Shown here one piece after another: positions 10,897-21,806 of a stretch of DNA of 64,000 bases. This DNA comes from Tubulanus polymorphus (taxonomy: Eukaryota; Nemertea; Palaeonemertea; Tubulaniformes; Tubulanidae). The DNA lies in NCBI RefSeq assembly GCF_964204645.1, contig NC_134028.1, forward strand, positions 9,279,001 to 9,343,000. Reading direction: 5' to 3'. The number at the start of each line of letters is the position of its first letter. Within the stretch, counting starts at the first letter, position 1. Position numbers and translations under genes: made by a program. A model generated the notes under the pieces. The model saw nothing but the letters and a program-made list of their open reading frames with translations. It was not told the DNA's origin and searched no databases.

Positions 10897-12245
10897 CACT
10901 GGACGTATTGGCTCCACTCTGCGCGGTTGCGCCACCGTGCGGGATTTACGCGAAGCAGCAGAAACAAACATGGCCACCTTCCGAATTTTCAATGTTAGAA
11001 ATTATAAATGAATTTCAATTATTTCAGCTATCAGGGTTTCAAGGCATGACTAGAAGATGTGATATGGCGATGCCAATAACTGATAATGCCGCAGTGAAGC
11101 TAGTCACGATCGAACTGTCCCGATTGAGTGTAGAGCAGCCAAAACATATACATTTGCGTAGTTATATAGCTATTTGCAGTGAAATGCAGACGAAACATGA
11201 AGCCTTAAAATGGCCGTTTACAAAAACGTTATAGCAATCACAATTGAAAGATAGAAATGATATACAACTTAAGTCAAAATTATGGCCATTTCTAAAATAA
11301 TATTACTAATTTGTGCGGAACGTTTGGTTTTGGAACAACGATGAGGGTGGTAGGTTGTCATTCGATTCAAGTCATTGTTTACCACATGCAACTTCCGTGT
11401 TGTTGAAAATCTCGCAAAAAATGGCGCAACATTGAAACTGGGTATTATTAACTGCACTAACTATGATCGTTGTGATATGTGTGCTGGCCACAAATGCACA
11501 CAGATCACACTACACTACCCATTCAACACCCAACTACCCACAGCTTTGATATAACCATCCTATTATCCAGGAAGAAAGCCACTAAATATTTGGATGGATA
11601 TATGAAAGCTGTGGGTACTGGAGTGTGTAATGGGTAGTGTAGTGTGATCTGTGTGCATTTTGGTGGCCAGCACACAGATCACATTGTTCATTGGGGTTTA
11701 GTCCAGGACTCGCGAGATTTTCAACAACACGGAAGTAACGTGTAATAAATGATGACTTGAATTGCATGACTACCTACCACCCCTCATTATTGTTGGAAAA
11801 CTAAACGTTCCGCACTGACTAAAAATTAGTAATAATAATCATTAACATTTTAGAAATGGCCAGAATTTTAACTTAGGTTCTATCTCATTTTTATTTTACA
11901 ATTGCGATTGGTATAATTTTTTTTTAAACGGCCGTTAAGGCTTCATGTTTCGTCTGCAATTCACTGCAAATAGTTACTCAACTACGCACATTTAAGTGTT
12001 TTCGGCAGCTGTACACTCGGCACCGTTCGTGACTAGCTTCACTGCGGAATTATCATTAATTAACATCGCCATATCACATCATCAACTTATATTGTGCCTT
12101 AAAACCCTAACAGCCGAAATAATTGAAATACACACACGATTTCTATCATTGAAAATTGAGAGAATGGCCGTGTTTGTGTTCTGCTGCTTCGTGTAAATCC
12201 CGCGGGGTGGCGCCACCGCGCGGAGTGGGGCCGAAACGTCAAGTG
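10897..12245. mobile_element. 1.35-kb foldback element with about 650-bp inverted arms
   Basis: The left arm (10,897 to about 11,560) and the right arm (about 11,590 to 12,245) are reverse complements over almost their whole length, with scattered mismatches and small indels. Only about 30 bp separates them at the centre, near GCCACTAAATATT. The ends read CACTGGACGT and ACGTCAAGTG. Matching blocks include GCGGGATTTACGCGAAGCAG near the left end, GCAGACGAAACATGAAGCC, TGCGGAACGTTTGGTTTT and CACAGATCACACTACACTAC. Frames of 61-140 codons inside lack known transposase motifs. Long arms with a minimal spacer fit a foldback or very large miniature element that is moved in trans. CACTG ends recall CACTA elements, but no convincing target duplication is seen (TAT on the left, TGT on the right). 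Confidence 0.85.
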
Positions 12246-12759
12246 TGTATCTCCCTGGTTCAAAATTTTCCCCTCGCTATAGCTAGCGATACTAACTAAG
12301 CCTATACGTACATGCTTAATTAAGAAACATATTGCTAGTTGGGCCTATGGGAATAGATACATACGACCCAATATTCGCCCTAATTAATGAATTCTTTAGA
12401 AGGTTTTTCTTGTTGCACATACAGTTGGATCCGCCAGCCTTATCAACTTCAATAGCGCTATAAAAATGTAGTTTTATTATGCTGTGTAAAGATCGCCGTA
12501 AGACACAGACTACGGTGTCTAATTATTTCTAACTAACGAGCACAAATCATATATAGAATTTCAATATCAGTCATTAATATTCTTCGACCGAAGAGCTATA
12601 TGCGTACGTAGTATTATCGATTTATTGCCCACGGCTCCAGGTTCATGCAACCAACTATGGGCTGACTTTTTAACATCGCGTTTATACGTATTTTGAGATC
12701 ATGTGACAAGTCTTTTTTCATACGTCGTTTTTCCCAATTTCCCTCTACTCAAGGAACAT

Positions 12760-12815
12760 ATGATATCTATTCACCACATCTGAGTGCGGTTATTCCGATA
12801 CTAGGGCCCTAATTG
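12760..12815 (+). repeat. Remnant of the Penelope-associated repeat end
   Basis: TATTCACCACATCTGAGTGC, then GGTTATTCCGATA, matches the hairpin-bearing end of the repeats at 2,780-2,805 and 18,083-18,108. Only this end is recognisable. Confidence 0.45.
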
Positions 12816-13687
12816 CTCGAATGGGTTCATCTGACCAAAGAATCGGTTCATATGTATATAGACAAATCCGAATCGTCCCTAAGATATCAGCAACCATAGC
12901 AGGTATTCGCCGTTTCTAAAAGAAAATTAATTTCTTTACGATGCGTTGAATGCGTTTTTTTCCCTTTTCGTATGCACACCATTAGCGTAATCTTCACGAG
13001 CGTATCGAAATGTTCTCCCCGGGGACAGCAGACCACAGCGAGCGTGTATGAATAATTCAATGTTAATTTGATATTAATCGAACTTGTTGCCGTAACTGGT
13101 GCCTCACGATCGGAACTGCGTCTTCATAAGTTCTCTCGGCGACTTATCGAGTCGTTCTCTCGCTGTTCAGATAAAACATTACGTTGTGAACACTTGATTC
13201 ATCAGGTGGCGTCTGACTGTGTGGGCCTCTAATTAGCTCGAATGATCGCCTCGCAATTACGACTTACAAGCAATTCACGTAGGACCCTTTTTTTCAAATA
13301 AAGATTCCTCTTATCCGAGATGAATTCTGTTTTTCTGCTGCAGGAGAGGATAAGACTTTTTCACTTCTAGCTGGTGAATTGTCGAACATAACAACAAAAA
13401 CAGTAGGAAAGGGTGTAGAAACTCTCGGACCTGTCACAAGGACTCCGCGGCTATAGAGATATTGATGCACCTAGCCTTTGTTTACCAACCAGTGCTTGAC
13501 ACTCGCCACAAGAACATACAAAAAAAGATGATCGAAGGAGATTTACAAAAGTGGTTGATCTGTCATCATAAACACCTATAGTTTTTACCGACTGATATAG
13601 CGTACGCCTACTCAAGCCGAAAAAGCACACGGCCGCGAGAAATAGAGGGTGTCTTGAAAAAACGTCACTCTGATTGAGTTAGTTCTG

Positions 13688-13782
13688 CCTTGGAGTAATC
13701 AGACTGAATGGAGGACGCGCGCAGTTCATTTGTACTGGGCGATGTGCGTCGCTGTCAATCATGTAGTCTGATTACTCCAAGG
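13688..13782. repeat. 18-bp perfect inverted repeat with GC-rich spacer
   Basis: CCTTGGAGTAATCAGACT at 13688-13705 is the exact reverse complement of 13765-13782. The 59-bp spacer contains GGACGCGCGCAG. It may be a very small miniature element. Clear flanking duplications are not seen. Confidence 0.7.
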
Positions 13783-16285
13783 TTCCGTTAAGTAAATATG
13801 GTTATGCAATGTAGTGAATTTGTTCTAGAATGAAGCCGCCGGATGTTTACTTCTTACTATTAAGATTTCATGGGAAATCACTGATGCATTAAGGACACAG
13901 AACCGGTCATCCATGTAGTGACAAATTCATTCTACCGATTTGCACTTACGAATTACGAATAGGATCGCCGATTTAACCGATGTTAAACTCAATACCTATA
14001 AACGATTCTATACTTAGCCTTAAAAAATTTTAATAACACGCAATTTCTTGCTGAGAGTCTTTCAACCATGTTTTGCTTGGGTGCCTACTTATAAAATGCA
14101 TATGCACTATATCGGTAACTTTTTTAATTACTTGGAGCACAAATTTAATTCATGAAAAAAGCGGAAGGGCGAAGAAAACAATTCTATTACAGCAGGAAAA
14201 CATAATAGCCGGAAAAAAATAAAATGAAAATCTTTTCATTAGTTATTTTCCACGTAAAACCTCGGAAGGACTGCAGAAAAAATTAAAAAGCGAGTAAAAA
14301 TTGTGATAAATTCTATTCAAATGATGGGAGAAATAAAAGCTTATTTTTTTTTCAATAATAAGATTGAAAATTGAGATGAACTTGACTTTTACAAGATACA
14401 TCATTGAAAATCAAGACGGAGATGTAAAGAAAGATTTTTCAATGAAAATACGAAGGACTGAAAAAAAATTTTTCTAATTGAATTATTTTTTTTTCAGAAT
14501 CCTGGAAGGCGGTTCCGTACTCCACTAGATTAAAAGAAGGCCTAAGTTATCATCTCATTCATCATCCTGAAATTTTCAAACGCACATTTTATTACTTGAT
14601 TTAAACAGTAAAGAGTGATAATTTTCGGTAAACCCTGTAAAGCAAATGCTAATGTTTCCGTAACGTTGAATCTGACTACGATGTGTAAAAGAATTTTCCA
14701 GAACTCGGAGCCAAGTCGCTATGGGCGAAAACACGTAAATACCGAGACCTTAAAGCGATGTAAATTCTGATCACTTGTAATTGAAATCATTGTTTATAAA
14801 ACAAGCGTACAATAGTCAAACCCTCTACATTAACCGTGAATGCAGTTGCGTTTAGTGGCTGGAGGCATGGGAGAGGTTCCAATTCGATACAAAACAGAAT
14901 ATGAAGCATGAACGTTATTTTAATGTGTATTGATTTTTTCAGTGATGGAATTTTGACATCTATCTATACATGCATCTATACGTACCGTTAAAAAAGTAAA
15001 GCTCGGCGTAAACATACCCACGTGCGAGAACATACGTGATGTCACAAAGGCAGTTGTTACTTCATCTATTCATGTACGATTTTTATAGGGTTATACAACT
15101 TAATTGTTTGGTACTTTAAATTTTTTTTGGAAAAATTCGGGTTTATATGATATAATTTATTTTAGATTTTTAGGCCGCCGAATATAGCCACCGAAAAGAT
15201 TTTTCAGACTTTCTAGTGGCAGGTTTTCAGTTATACTTAATCGATTTAGCATGCATAAATTCAAATGCACAAAATGCAAGGAAATTGACGTGGTTGCTCA
15301 AGTACATACTTACATACACAGTACATTCAAGCCTACATAACTTCTAGCGAAACGGACCTTCACCTGCCACACCAGTTGCCGTCTGAAGCTTCAGTAGACT
15401 AGGTACAATCGATCAATCTATGGAACTATAATTTCAAATAACAATGATGATACATTATTGTTTTCAGTTTCATAAATAGGAATTTGAATTGATTGATTTT
15501 TATGGTCTCTTCATACCTTCAGATGCCGGATTACGATATTTATCATTCTGACCACTGTTGTATGGGATTTCTTGTGCTCAACGTCACAGACTAATGATAC
15601 TTTCGACTTTCAGGATTAGACCAAGATGAATCTTATAACCATGTCTCCTATTAGTACATATACTACCTTTGCAATAATGTATTGATTACCGGGACGGATT
15701 CTTGTGGGATGTAAGAATCATCAGGTTTTGCATATCTAATGAGGTTGTTGTCTCAGAGGTTCAGATATTGACCTCTGGTCAGAGTGGAGAGTGGGCCTAC
15801 AGGTAATATCAACACAGCTTATATAATATATAGTCTTAGAGAATTCCGATATAAAACTGTTTATACGCTTTGATGGTAAAGGTATACAGCTAGGGATAGG
15901 GATTAATTAACATCCAGGATATCCTAACATTAAAGGGGCGGATCTAGGATTTTTCGGATTTTTCGACATTTAGAAAATTTTGAAAAATACTCAGGAAAAT
16001 GGTGCAATTTGACAGCATTTGTGCGATGGTTTCAGTGAAAATTATGACATCCTGCTGAGCCGTGGCCAGGATGAGGTGTTGATAATTTTAATGAGATGAT
16101 TGGGGGAAGCTTAGCAGGTCATTTTTTCAAACATTTGTCATCATAATTTACAATTTGTCATGGTACTGGCTTTGGAAATTGACACAGATTGGGAAAAAGT
16201 CAAATAGTTTTGATTGGGAAAATGACCGCTTACCGGATACATATACGGCCTAGCGGAATGGCGGGAGATACACTAACTTATATAT

Positions 16286-16313
16286 ACGAGCAATCATCTT
16301 GGTGATTGCTCGT
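16286..16313. repeat. Short perfect hairpin
   Basis: ACGAGCAATCA and TGATTGCTCGT pair over 11 bp with a TCTTGG loop. The stem is too short for a microRNA precursor. Confidence 0.5.
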
Positions 16314-17340
16314 AGCATACGGCGTCATACAATAGGTTTAAAATACAAAGTCAAAACGCTACTGTTCGTTCTGATTCTGAGGCAGCTAACATTCTTATTT
16401 CATCTTCTTAGAGGCTATTTACACGAAAAAGCCCCTTATACAGATCTAAATGGAATTTTATGTTTTTAAGCTCTCCTTGACCAGATCCTGCCCACATGTT
16501 TTGAGATTATATATATACAGGTTTGTTTCATTATAAATTGTCGGATAAAGTGTGAATTTCGTTGTAAGGTCCATCGCATGTAAGATATATCGCCCTATTA
16601 AATAGGGTGAACGATCCCCCCCCCCCAGTCATTGGTGAGTTCCGTCCGGATACCAGCCTTAGAAAATTTGCGCACCGATTTCAAAAGATTCAATCATTGG
16701 TACCACTTTTTCATTTGTTTTTGTTCAAAATATGCGTATGGTTCCATACTAACTCGATGAGGCCAAATTGCAGGTAAGGGAAGCACATTTTTCACCAATA
16801 ATATGCTAAAAGTTGTGAAAATTGTCTACGCAACTACCCCTACAACATTGGCATGGGTACCTCACAAAGAAGTTTCTGAAAAAAATCTACCGCCATGAAA
16901 AAAAGTTCCAGTTTCATGAAAATCGATCCCCCGACAAGGCTGGCTACTGGCCTAATGTACATATTTTGGTATTTCATAATCAAAACCTACTTAAAAAATT
17001 CAAATATTAGAAAAAAATTTAACTTGATAAAAAAAACGGATTATTGTTACGTATCGGCGTCATGCGCTCTACATATCTATAGAATGAATCTAAAATCCTC
17101 AGTTTTCTACTCTAAATGGTGATTAATATAATCGTAGTATCGTTGGAACCAGATTTAAAGGGGGATTTTCAATGATGTATACGGACCTGTTAGCTCGGAT
17201 AAGCCCTTTCACGTCGTGAAATGATAAACTTCGAAACGGATTGACTCATTCTCTTCCCGCCGGAGTAAATTCAAATCTGTGACATGTAAATGAGATTTCT
17301 TTATAATCAGCTACTCTTCTTATTTCTTAAGTAAGGATTA

Positions 17341-17632
17341 AACAGGGAATTTCAATTTACAGCAAATGTCTTGTGGAACCAACTGCCTTTAAGTTTTAGA
17401 CAAAGTCCATCAGCTCAATTTTTAAGCAGAATTTGAAAACTTACTTTTCTTAGAAAAGTTTATAACACTGCTATCAATCTAAAGCAGCTGTAAATTCTAA
17501 CTTAATTTTATTCTTCAGGCGTATTAAATTACTATTTTATCAGCTCATGTTCATTTTATACTGATGTTAAGCGCACTGATTACACTTTGAGTGCGCTATA
17601 TCAGAAAATAAATCATTATTATTATTCTTATT
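17341..17632 (+). pseudogene. LINE (non-LTR retrotransposon) 3'-end relic
   Basis: The plus strand reads LWNQLPLSFRQSPSAQFLSR, followed by a stop and then KLTFLRKVYN in the same frame. This matches the usual C-terminal end of CR1/L2/I-type LINE reverse transcriptases (WNxLPxxxRxSxSxxxFKxxLKxxL). Non-coding 3' sequence follows and ends in an ATT-rich tail around 17,610-17,632, the place where a LINE would end. The 5' part is missing, as in most truncated LINE copies. Confidence 0.6.
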
Positions 17633-17798
17633 ACAAAGATTATAATTAGTAGAATAAAGATTGATAAGATTGGGGTTGATCTGGGAATAGAATCCAATTC
17701 ACACTCTACGCGGGAATAATGTATACCTCTGGATTAAATACCAAGTCTAAGCGTGATTTACAAAACATTGTTAAATTAATTGAAGAGAAAAGACCAGC

Positions 17799-17870
17799 GG
17801 GCTCGTCCGGGAATCGAACGCGGGACCTCTCGCACCCGAAGCGAGAATCATACCTCTAGACCAACGAGCC
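17799..17870 (-). tRNA. tRNA-Pro (CGG), possibly defective
   Basis: 72-nt cloverleaf. The acceptor stem is GGCTCGT paired with ACGAGCC, then discriminator C. The anticodon loop TTCGGGT gives CGG, read for the proline codon CCG. The T-stem is CCGCG against CCCGG, leaving a C-C mismatch at position 52 that the next copy lacks. A TTTT pol III stop lies just downstream on the minus strand. It sits antisense in the sulfotransferase intron. Confidence 0.85.
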
Positions 17871-17940
17871 GGTCGATGTGGCGTAACCGGTTCGATTTGT
17901 GGGTTAGAAAGCATTGTTAAGCCGTTCTCCCTTACCCCTC

Positions 17941-18110
17941 GATTCTAGTTATTCCCTCACCTGACGATGATCTCTAGTGAGAGATCGAAGCGTGTTCATA
18001 TATTTTGATTTTAATTCTTGATGAATAAAACTTGTTTTAATGCTTAAATTCTGTATATATTGGGTTATAAACTTATAGCTGTTCTCCACGTATGCGTGTG
18101 GATATTCTAT
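17941..18110 (+). mobile_element. Penelope-associated terminal repeat, copy 2 (decayed)
   Basis: It repeats the 2,605-2,830 segment: CTGACGATGATCTC, then TAGTGA, GAGATCGAAG, an AT-rich stretch with GAATAAAA, and the hairpin end CCACGTATGCGTGTGG. The ribozyme-like core is spoiled: GAAGCGTG replaces GAAACGTC, so the cleavage triplet is gone. It lies exactly between two tRNA-Pro(CGG) genes. Confidence 0.6.
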
Positions 18111-18152
18111 CACTGTTAACTGCACCGAAAAGAAAAAAAAGGTTTTTACACA

Positions 18153-18224
18153 GGGCTCGTCCGGGAATCGAACCCGGGACCTCTCGCACCCGAAGCGAGA
18201 ATCATACCTCTAGACCAACGAGCC
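18153..18224 (-). tRNA. tRNA-Pro (CGG)
   Basis: Complete 72-nt proline tRNA with anticodon loop TTCGGGT, an intact T-arm (CCGGG-TTCGATT-CCCGG) and discriminator C. An eight-T run lies shortly downstream on the minus strand as the pol III stop. It differs from the copy 280 bp away only at T-stem position 52. The downstream block CTGTGTAAA is shared with the Pro(AGG) gene at 33,571, which suggests duplication of a common ancestor locus. Confidence 0.95.
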
Positions 18225-18384
18225 GGTTGGTGACAGGTACGCGAGTCAATTTGTGGCTTAGACAACATTCTTTTCGCAGAAGTTGCCTGGCCCCGTTGGA
18301 AAAGTGAATGAACCTTCTAAAACTTTCAAACTGCCGTTCGGGGAAGATCTGTCGTTGCATACAATTTGCGTATTTATCTTAGGA

Positions 18385-18525
18385 ACATGAAAAGTAATCT
18401 ACTCTCAAATGATTTAACAAGGTATCTGGGTGCTTCAAATTTAAGATTTGCCCTTTTTCAATAGGAAAGTGCACCTTTACGAGGTGGATATGCGCACTTT
18501 TTCTTGAAATAGAACTGGCCCTAAA
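18385..18525. repeat. Dispersed repeat family 2, copy 1
   Basis: It shares AAAAGTAAT, CCCTTTTTCAATAGGAAAGTG and TTTTCTTGAAATAGAACTG with 34,690-34,812 (same direction) and 43,612-43,725 (reverse). The family is non-coding and unnamed. Confidence 0.5.
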
Positions 18526-20181
18526 TAAGCTCGGTTCGGAATTATCGATCAAACACTCCAATCCGCTCTAAGCCAACAGCGGTAGGTGAAAAGTTAAGCC
18601 GACATTTAGAAATGTTTATATACGTACTGATAAAGCACATAGAATTTCGGTATCTACATGTTGACCTGTAATATCGAGTGAACCTTTCATCAACAGGTTT
18701 CATCTCAAAGTGATTTGAAATTTCTTCGAACTTAATCAGAGCGGGATTTTTTTCCCATTAATACATTTCTTTTCAATCGTCTTATGTAACTTCATCGATT
18801 TTCTCGAGAGCAATTCTCCACGCGACCTTGGTGACCTGAAGTGTTGTAACCGGCCGATGAGATTTATTGAATAATCTTGTCAGTGACAGTTGTAATTAAA
18901 ATCACGATACACACTCATAGAATTCCGATAACGCGATCTGAAACTAGCCCTCACAGTCGACGCGTTCTTTCTTCACTTGCGGTCTCAAAATAATACTGGA
19001 TATTCTGTAAAATGCATTTTTTATAAGTTCAATTATAAAACAAAGTCTCATGGGTTCGGGTTTCATAAACTGGGGCTTTGTTTCCCTTTAGATCAAAGTC
19101 CTTGTAAAACTATATACAGACGATATAGAACAGCGTCAGATTTCTTTGCAACAGAAACTATCAATTCTTAGCGACAAACCACTTATTTATCAAGTCACCT
19201 CTCGACAATCAACAGACCTAGTAGTAGGAAAAGGCCTACCCTAGTTTACGTACAAGGCGTTTGACATTTTGCGAATAGGTGGAAATGAAAATGAAAACTG
19301 TTACGATGACCGCAAAAATTCAATTGATGGAAACATTTTTTTAGGAAAGTGGACTGTTATAAGCCTTATGAAAAATTTGAATTACGATTAGTTACACAGA
19401 ACTACAGTAGGGTCTATAGATTCCGCCCAAGTCGGATCCGGGTGTTTTTGTCGCACTAATATGAAATTCATAAAATACCAGAATCTGTTAGATAATTAAC
19501 CTTCTGCACTGTGGGTTTATATTTGTTAACCCACCACCGAGATCAACATCAGTTCACTATAGTCGTAACATACCAACTCGGATATCACCTAAGTCGGACA
19601 CATTCTTACGGTCCCTCAAAAGATCCGACTTGAGCGAAGTCTAGTGTCGTATCACCTAAGATGATAAACGTGTTTCGATTAAAAAGTTCCATTAAGCCTT
19701 TGAAGGTACAGAACTCGGCGATGCGAACTACATATCATATAAGGCCGCTTAATGTTGTGTTTTGCTGCGAATCTATAATTTTATCGGTTTATCTTTAATA
19801 AACCCGCAGGACTAATCACTATCAGATCGCTGTTTCCTGAATTAAACACTGATGTTGTTAACATTTTACTGGAGGTGATATTTTGTACGTAGTAATGGTT
19901 AACAACTCTCACAATCGATACGATAATGATAGATTATTTAATTAGATAGATAGCTTTTACCAGCGTCTATCATCTGCTCAAGGTGTCATTAATAGTTCTT
20001 AACTGAGTTAATTGCCATGAAATGTTCCTTCTTAATTACTACCTTCGTTACCATGGCTACTTTGCTGGCTCGGTTGCTATACAAAGTCGCGAAATTATGC
20101 CGCATTATAGAAAGCCTTGAAAAATTCCTGGAAATGCGCTATAAAAAATGAGGAAACGAAAATTATGATAAAACCTTGACT

Positions 20182-20265
20182 TGTCAGAAGTGGGATTCGA
20201 ACCCACGCCTAGAGAACTAGACTGCGACCTGAACGCAGCGCCTTAGACCACTCGGCCATCCTGAC
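20182..20265 (-). tRNA. tRNA-Leu (CAG)
   Basis: 84-nt tRNA with the long variable arm of leucine tRNAs. The acceptor is GTCAGGA with TTCTGAC and discriminator A. Box A is TGGCCGAGTGGTCTAAGG, the anticodon loop TTCAGGT gives CAG, and the T-arm holds GTGGGTTCGAATCCCAC. A TTTT stop follows. There is no intron. It lies antisense in the sulfotransferase intron, 280 bp before exon 2. Confidence 0.96.
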
Positions 20266-20546
20266 ACCTGTTTTTGCCGAAAATACTATACTAGGAAAAA
20301 ATACAGGACACTCTCGTGGAAAATGTTCGTATAAAATAATAGAGTAGAATGCTGAGAGTACACCGTACATTGACGAGAAGCGTTTATTCGATTCGGAATG
20401 GAGACAACACTGTGGCTGATCCAGACGGGAGCGCAAGGGACACTAGCTGTCGCAATTTTCCCGTGCCCTTCTGAAAACTAGAAATCTCAGATGAAGTTTT
20501 TTTCACTTTGAAGTCAACTTAACTCCGTTTGCTTTTATACTTTCAG

Positions 20547-21162
20547 GCGTCGGATGCCGTATACACTTCCCAGACAGATCACTATAGAAAAAACACCGTG
20601 TTATTTTGTAACGAAAGAAGTACCAGCAAGAATTCACAGAATGTCGAAGGACACGAAGTTAATTCTAGTCGTCAGAGATCCGGTAACACGCGCCATATCG
20701 GACTATACCCAGAGTCTCAGCAAGAGAACAGCTAAAAAACCGTTCCACAAACTGGCGTTGATTCGCAATTCAACGGTTGTCGATGCCCATTGGGCGGCTA
20801 TCAAAATAGGAATGTACGCCAATCATTTATCGAAATGGTTGGACTATTTCCCGCGCGAACAAATACACATAATAAGCGGCGAAACGCTCATTAGTGAACC
20901 CGCGCGTATTGTTTCTGGTCTGCAGAGATTTCTCAGACTGAAACCGATTATTTCCGAAAACAACTTTTACTTCAACGCCACAAAAGGATTTCCATGTTTA
21001 AAAAAGAGAGGGAGGCGGGGAAGACCGCATTGTCTGGGGGAAACCAAGGGTCGCCAGCACCCGGCTATCGCTCCCAGAGTTATCGACAGATTAAGACAGT
21101 TCTTTCGACCGTTCAATCGTCGTTTTTATAAAATGTCCGGTATCGATTTTTCGTGGTCGTAG
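20547..21162 (+). CDS. Heparan-sulfate glucosamine 3-O-sulfotransferase, exon 2
   Basis: The acceptor TTTCAG precedes G, which completes the split Arg codon, then RRMPYTLPRQITIEKTPCYF, the expected continuation of the family. Residues 272-282 are RDPVTRAISDY, the 3'-phosphate-binding part of the PAPS site with its Arg and Ser. Cys369 (GFPCLKK) and Cys381 (RPHCLG) are the conserved disulfide pair, and KGRQHP is the C-terminal PAPS/substrate loop. The end GIDFSWS followed by TAG matches the family end, so the enzyme is full length. It would transfer sulfate from PAPS to the 3-OH of glucosamine in heparan sulfate in the Golgi. A basic insert, KKRGRRGR, sits in the substrate-side loop between the two cysteines, where vertebrate members are usually less basic. 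Confidence 0.95.
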
Positions 21163-21806
21163 CAACCGCGGAAACTACGTGTGACAATCCGTAACAAAAA
21201 TTTGAATACAAACAAAATGGTGCTACCGTAGCCTAGCAACTAATATAAGTTACAAACGGATATATTCGAAACACACGGATTGATCATGGGTCGAGCCGGA
21301 TTAGATAATATACATGTATTTATATTTTGACTTACGTAGAAGGTACTATATTGGAAGTGTTTGTGATGACGATAAAAATTTGCTCAAAAAAGATAATCAA
21401 AAATTAAAGATAAACCCACAATTTAAAAAAAGAAGATATGAGAGTAGTATGACGCTTAAACTGAAGTGCTATGAGTCGTTTTCAAAACTGAAAACGGCAT
21501 TTCAGTCGAATCGTCAAACTACTGTCATAGTGTTTCTTTTGAATGCTGGTTTTTCTTCAATTCAAATATAGATAGTTATCAATTGTCTTTGTAGACTAAT
21601 TGATTAATTAGCACGTTATGAAATAATGATAAAAATGAACATTACGATGGATACTATTGATGTACGTAATATAACGAATCTATCGTGAGTAAATGGTAGA
21701 TTATGATTTCAGTTAGAACATTGTAATCAACGTTGCCTACGTACATTGCTCGGATCGGGGTGTATACGTCTTGTATCCGACGTATTTTTTTTAAGATGTC
21801 AATAAA
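21163..21806 (+). other. Probable 3' UTR with AATAAA at 21801-21806
   Basis: AT-rich sequence with no credible frame follows the stop. The hexamer in GTCAATAAAGCC is the first good poly(A) signal I noticed, about 640 bp downstream. The transcript end is inference. Confidence 0.45.

Noticed and set aside
10741-11234. Frames of 83-140 codons in the left arm of the foldback element
   Set aside because: No transposase motif; the mirrored arm does not preserve the frame.
18092-18307. Frame containing RARPGIEPGTSRTRSE, and similar frames at 35,539 and 27,758
   Set aside because: They are translations across tRNA-Pro or tRNA-Arg genes.
20209-20436. 75-codon minus-strand frame
   Set aside because: Its end is the tRNA-Leu gene read as protein; the rest has no motif.
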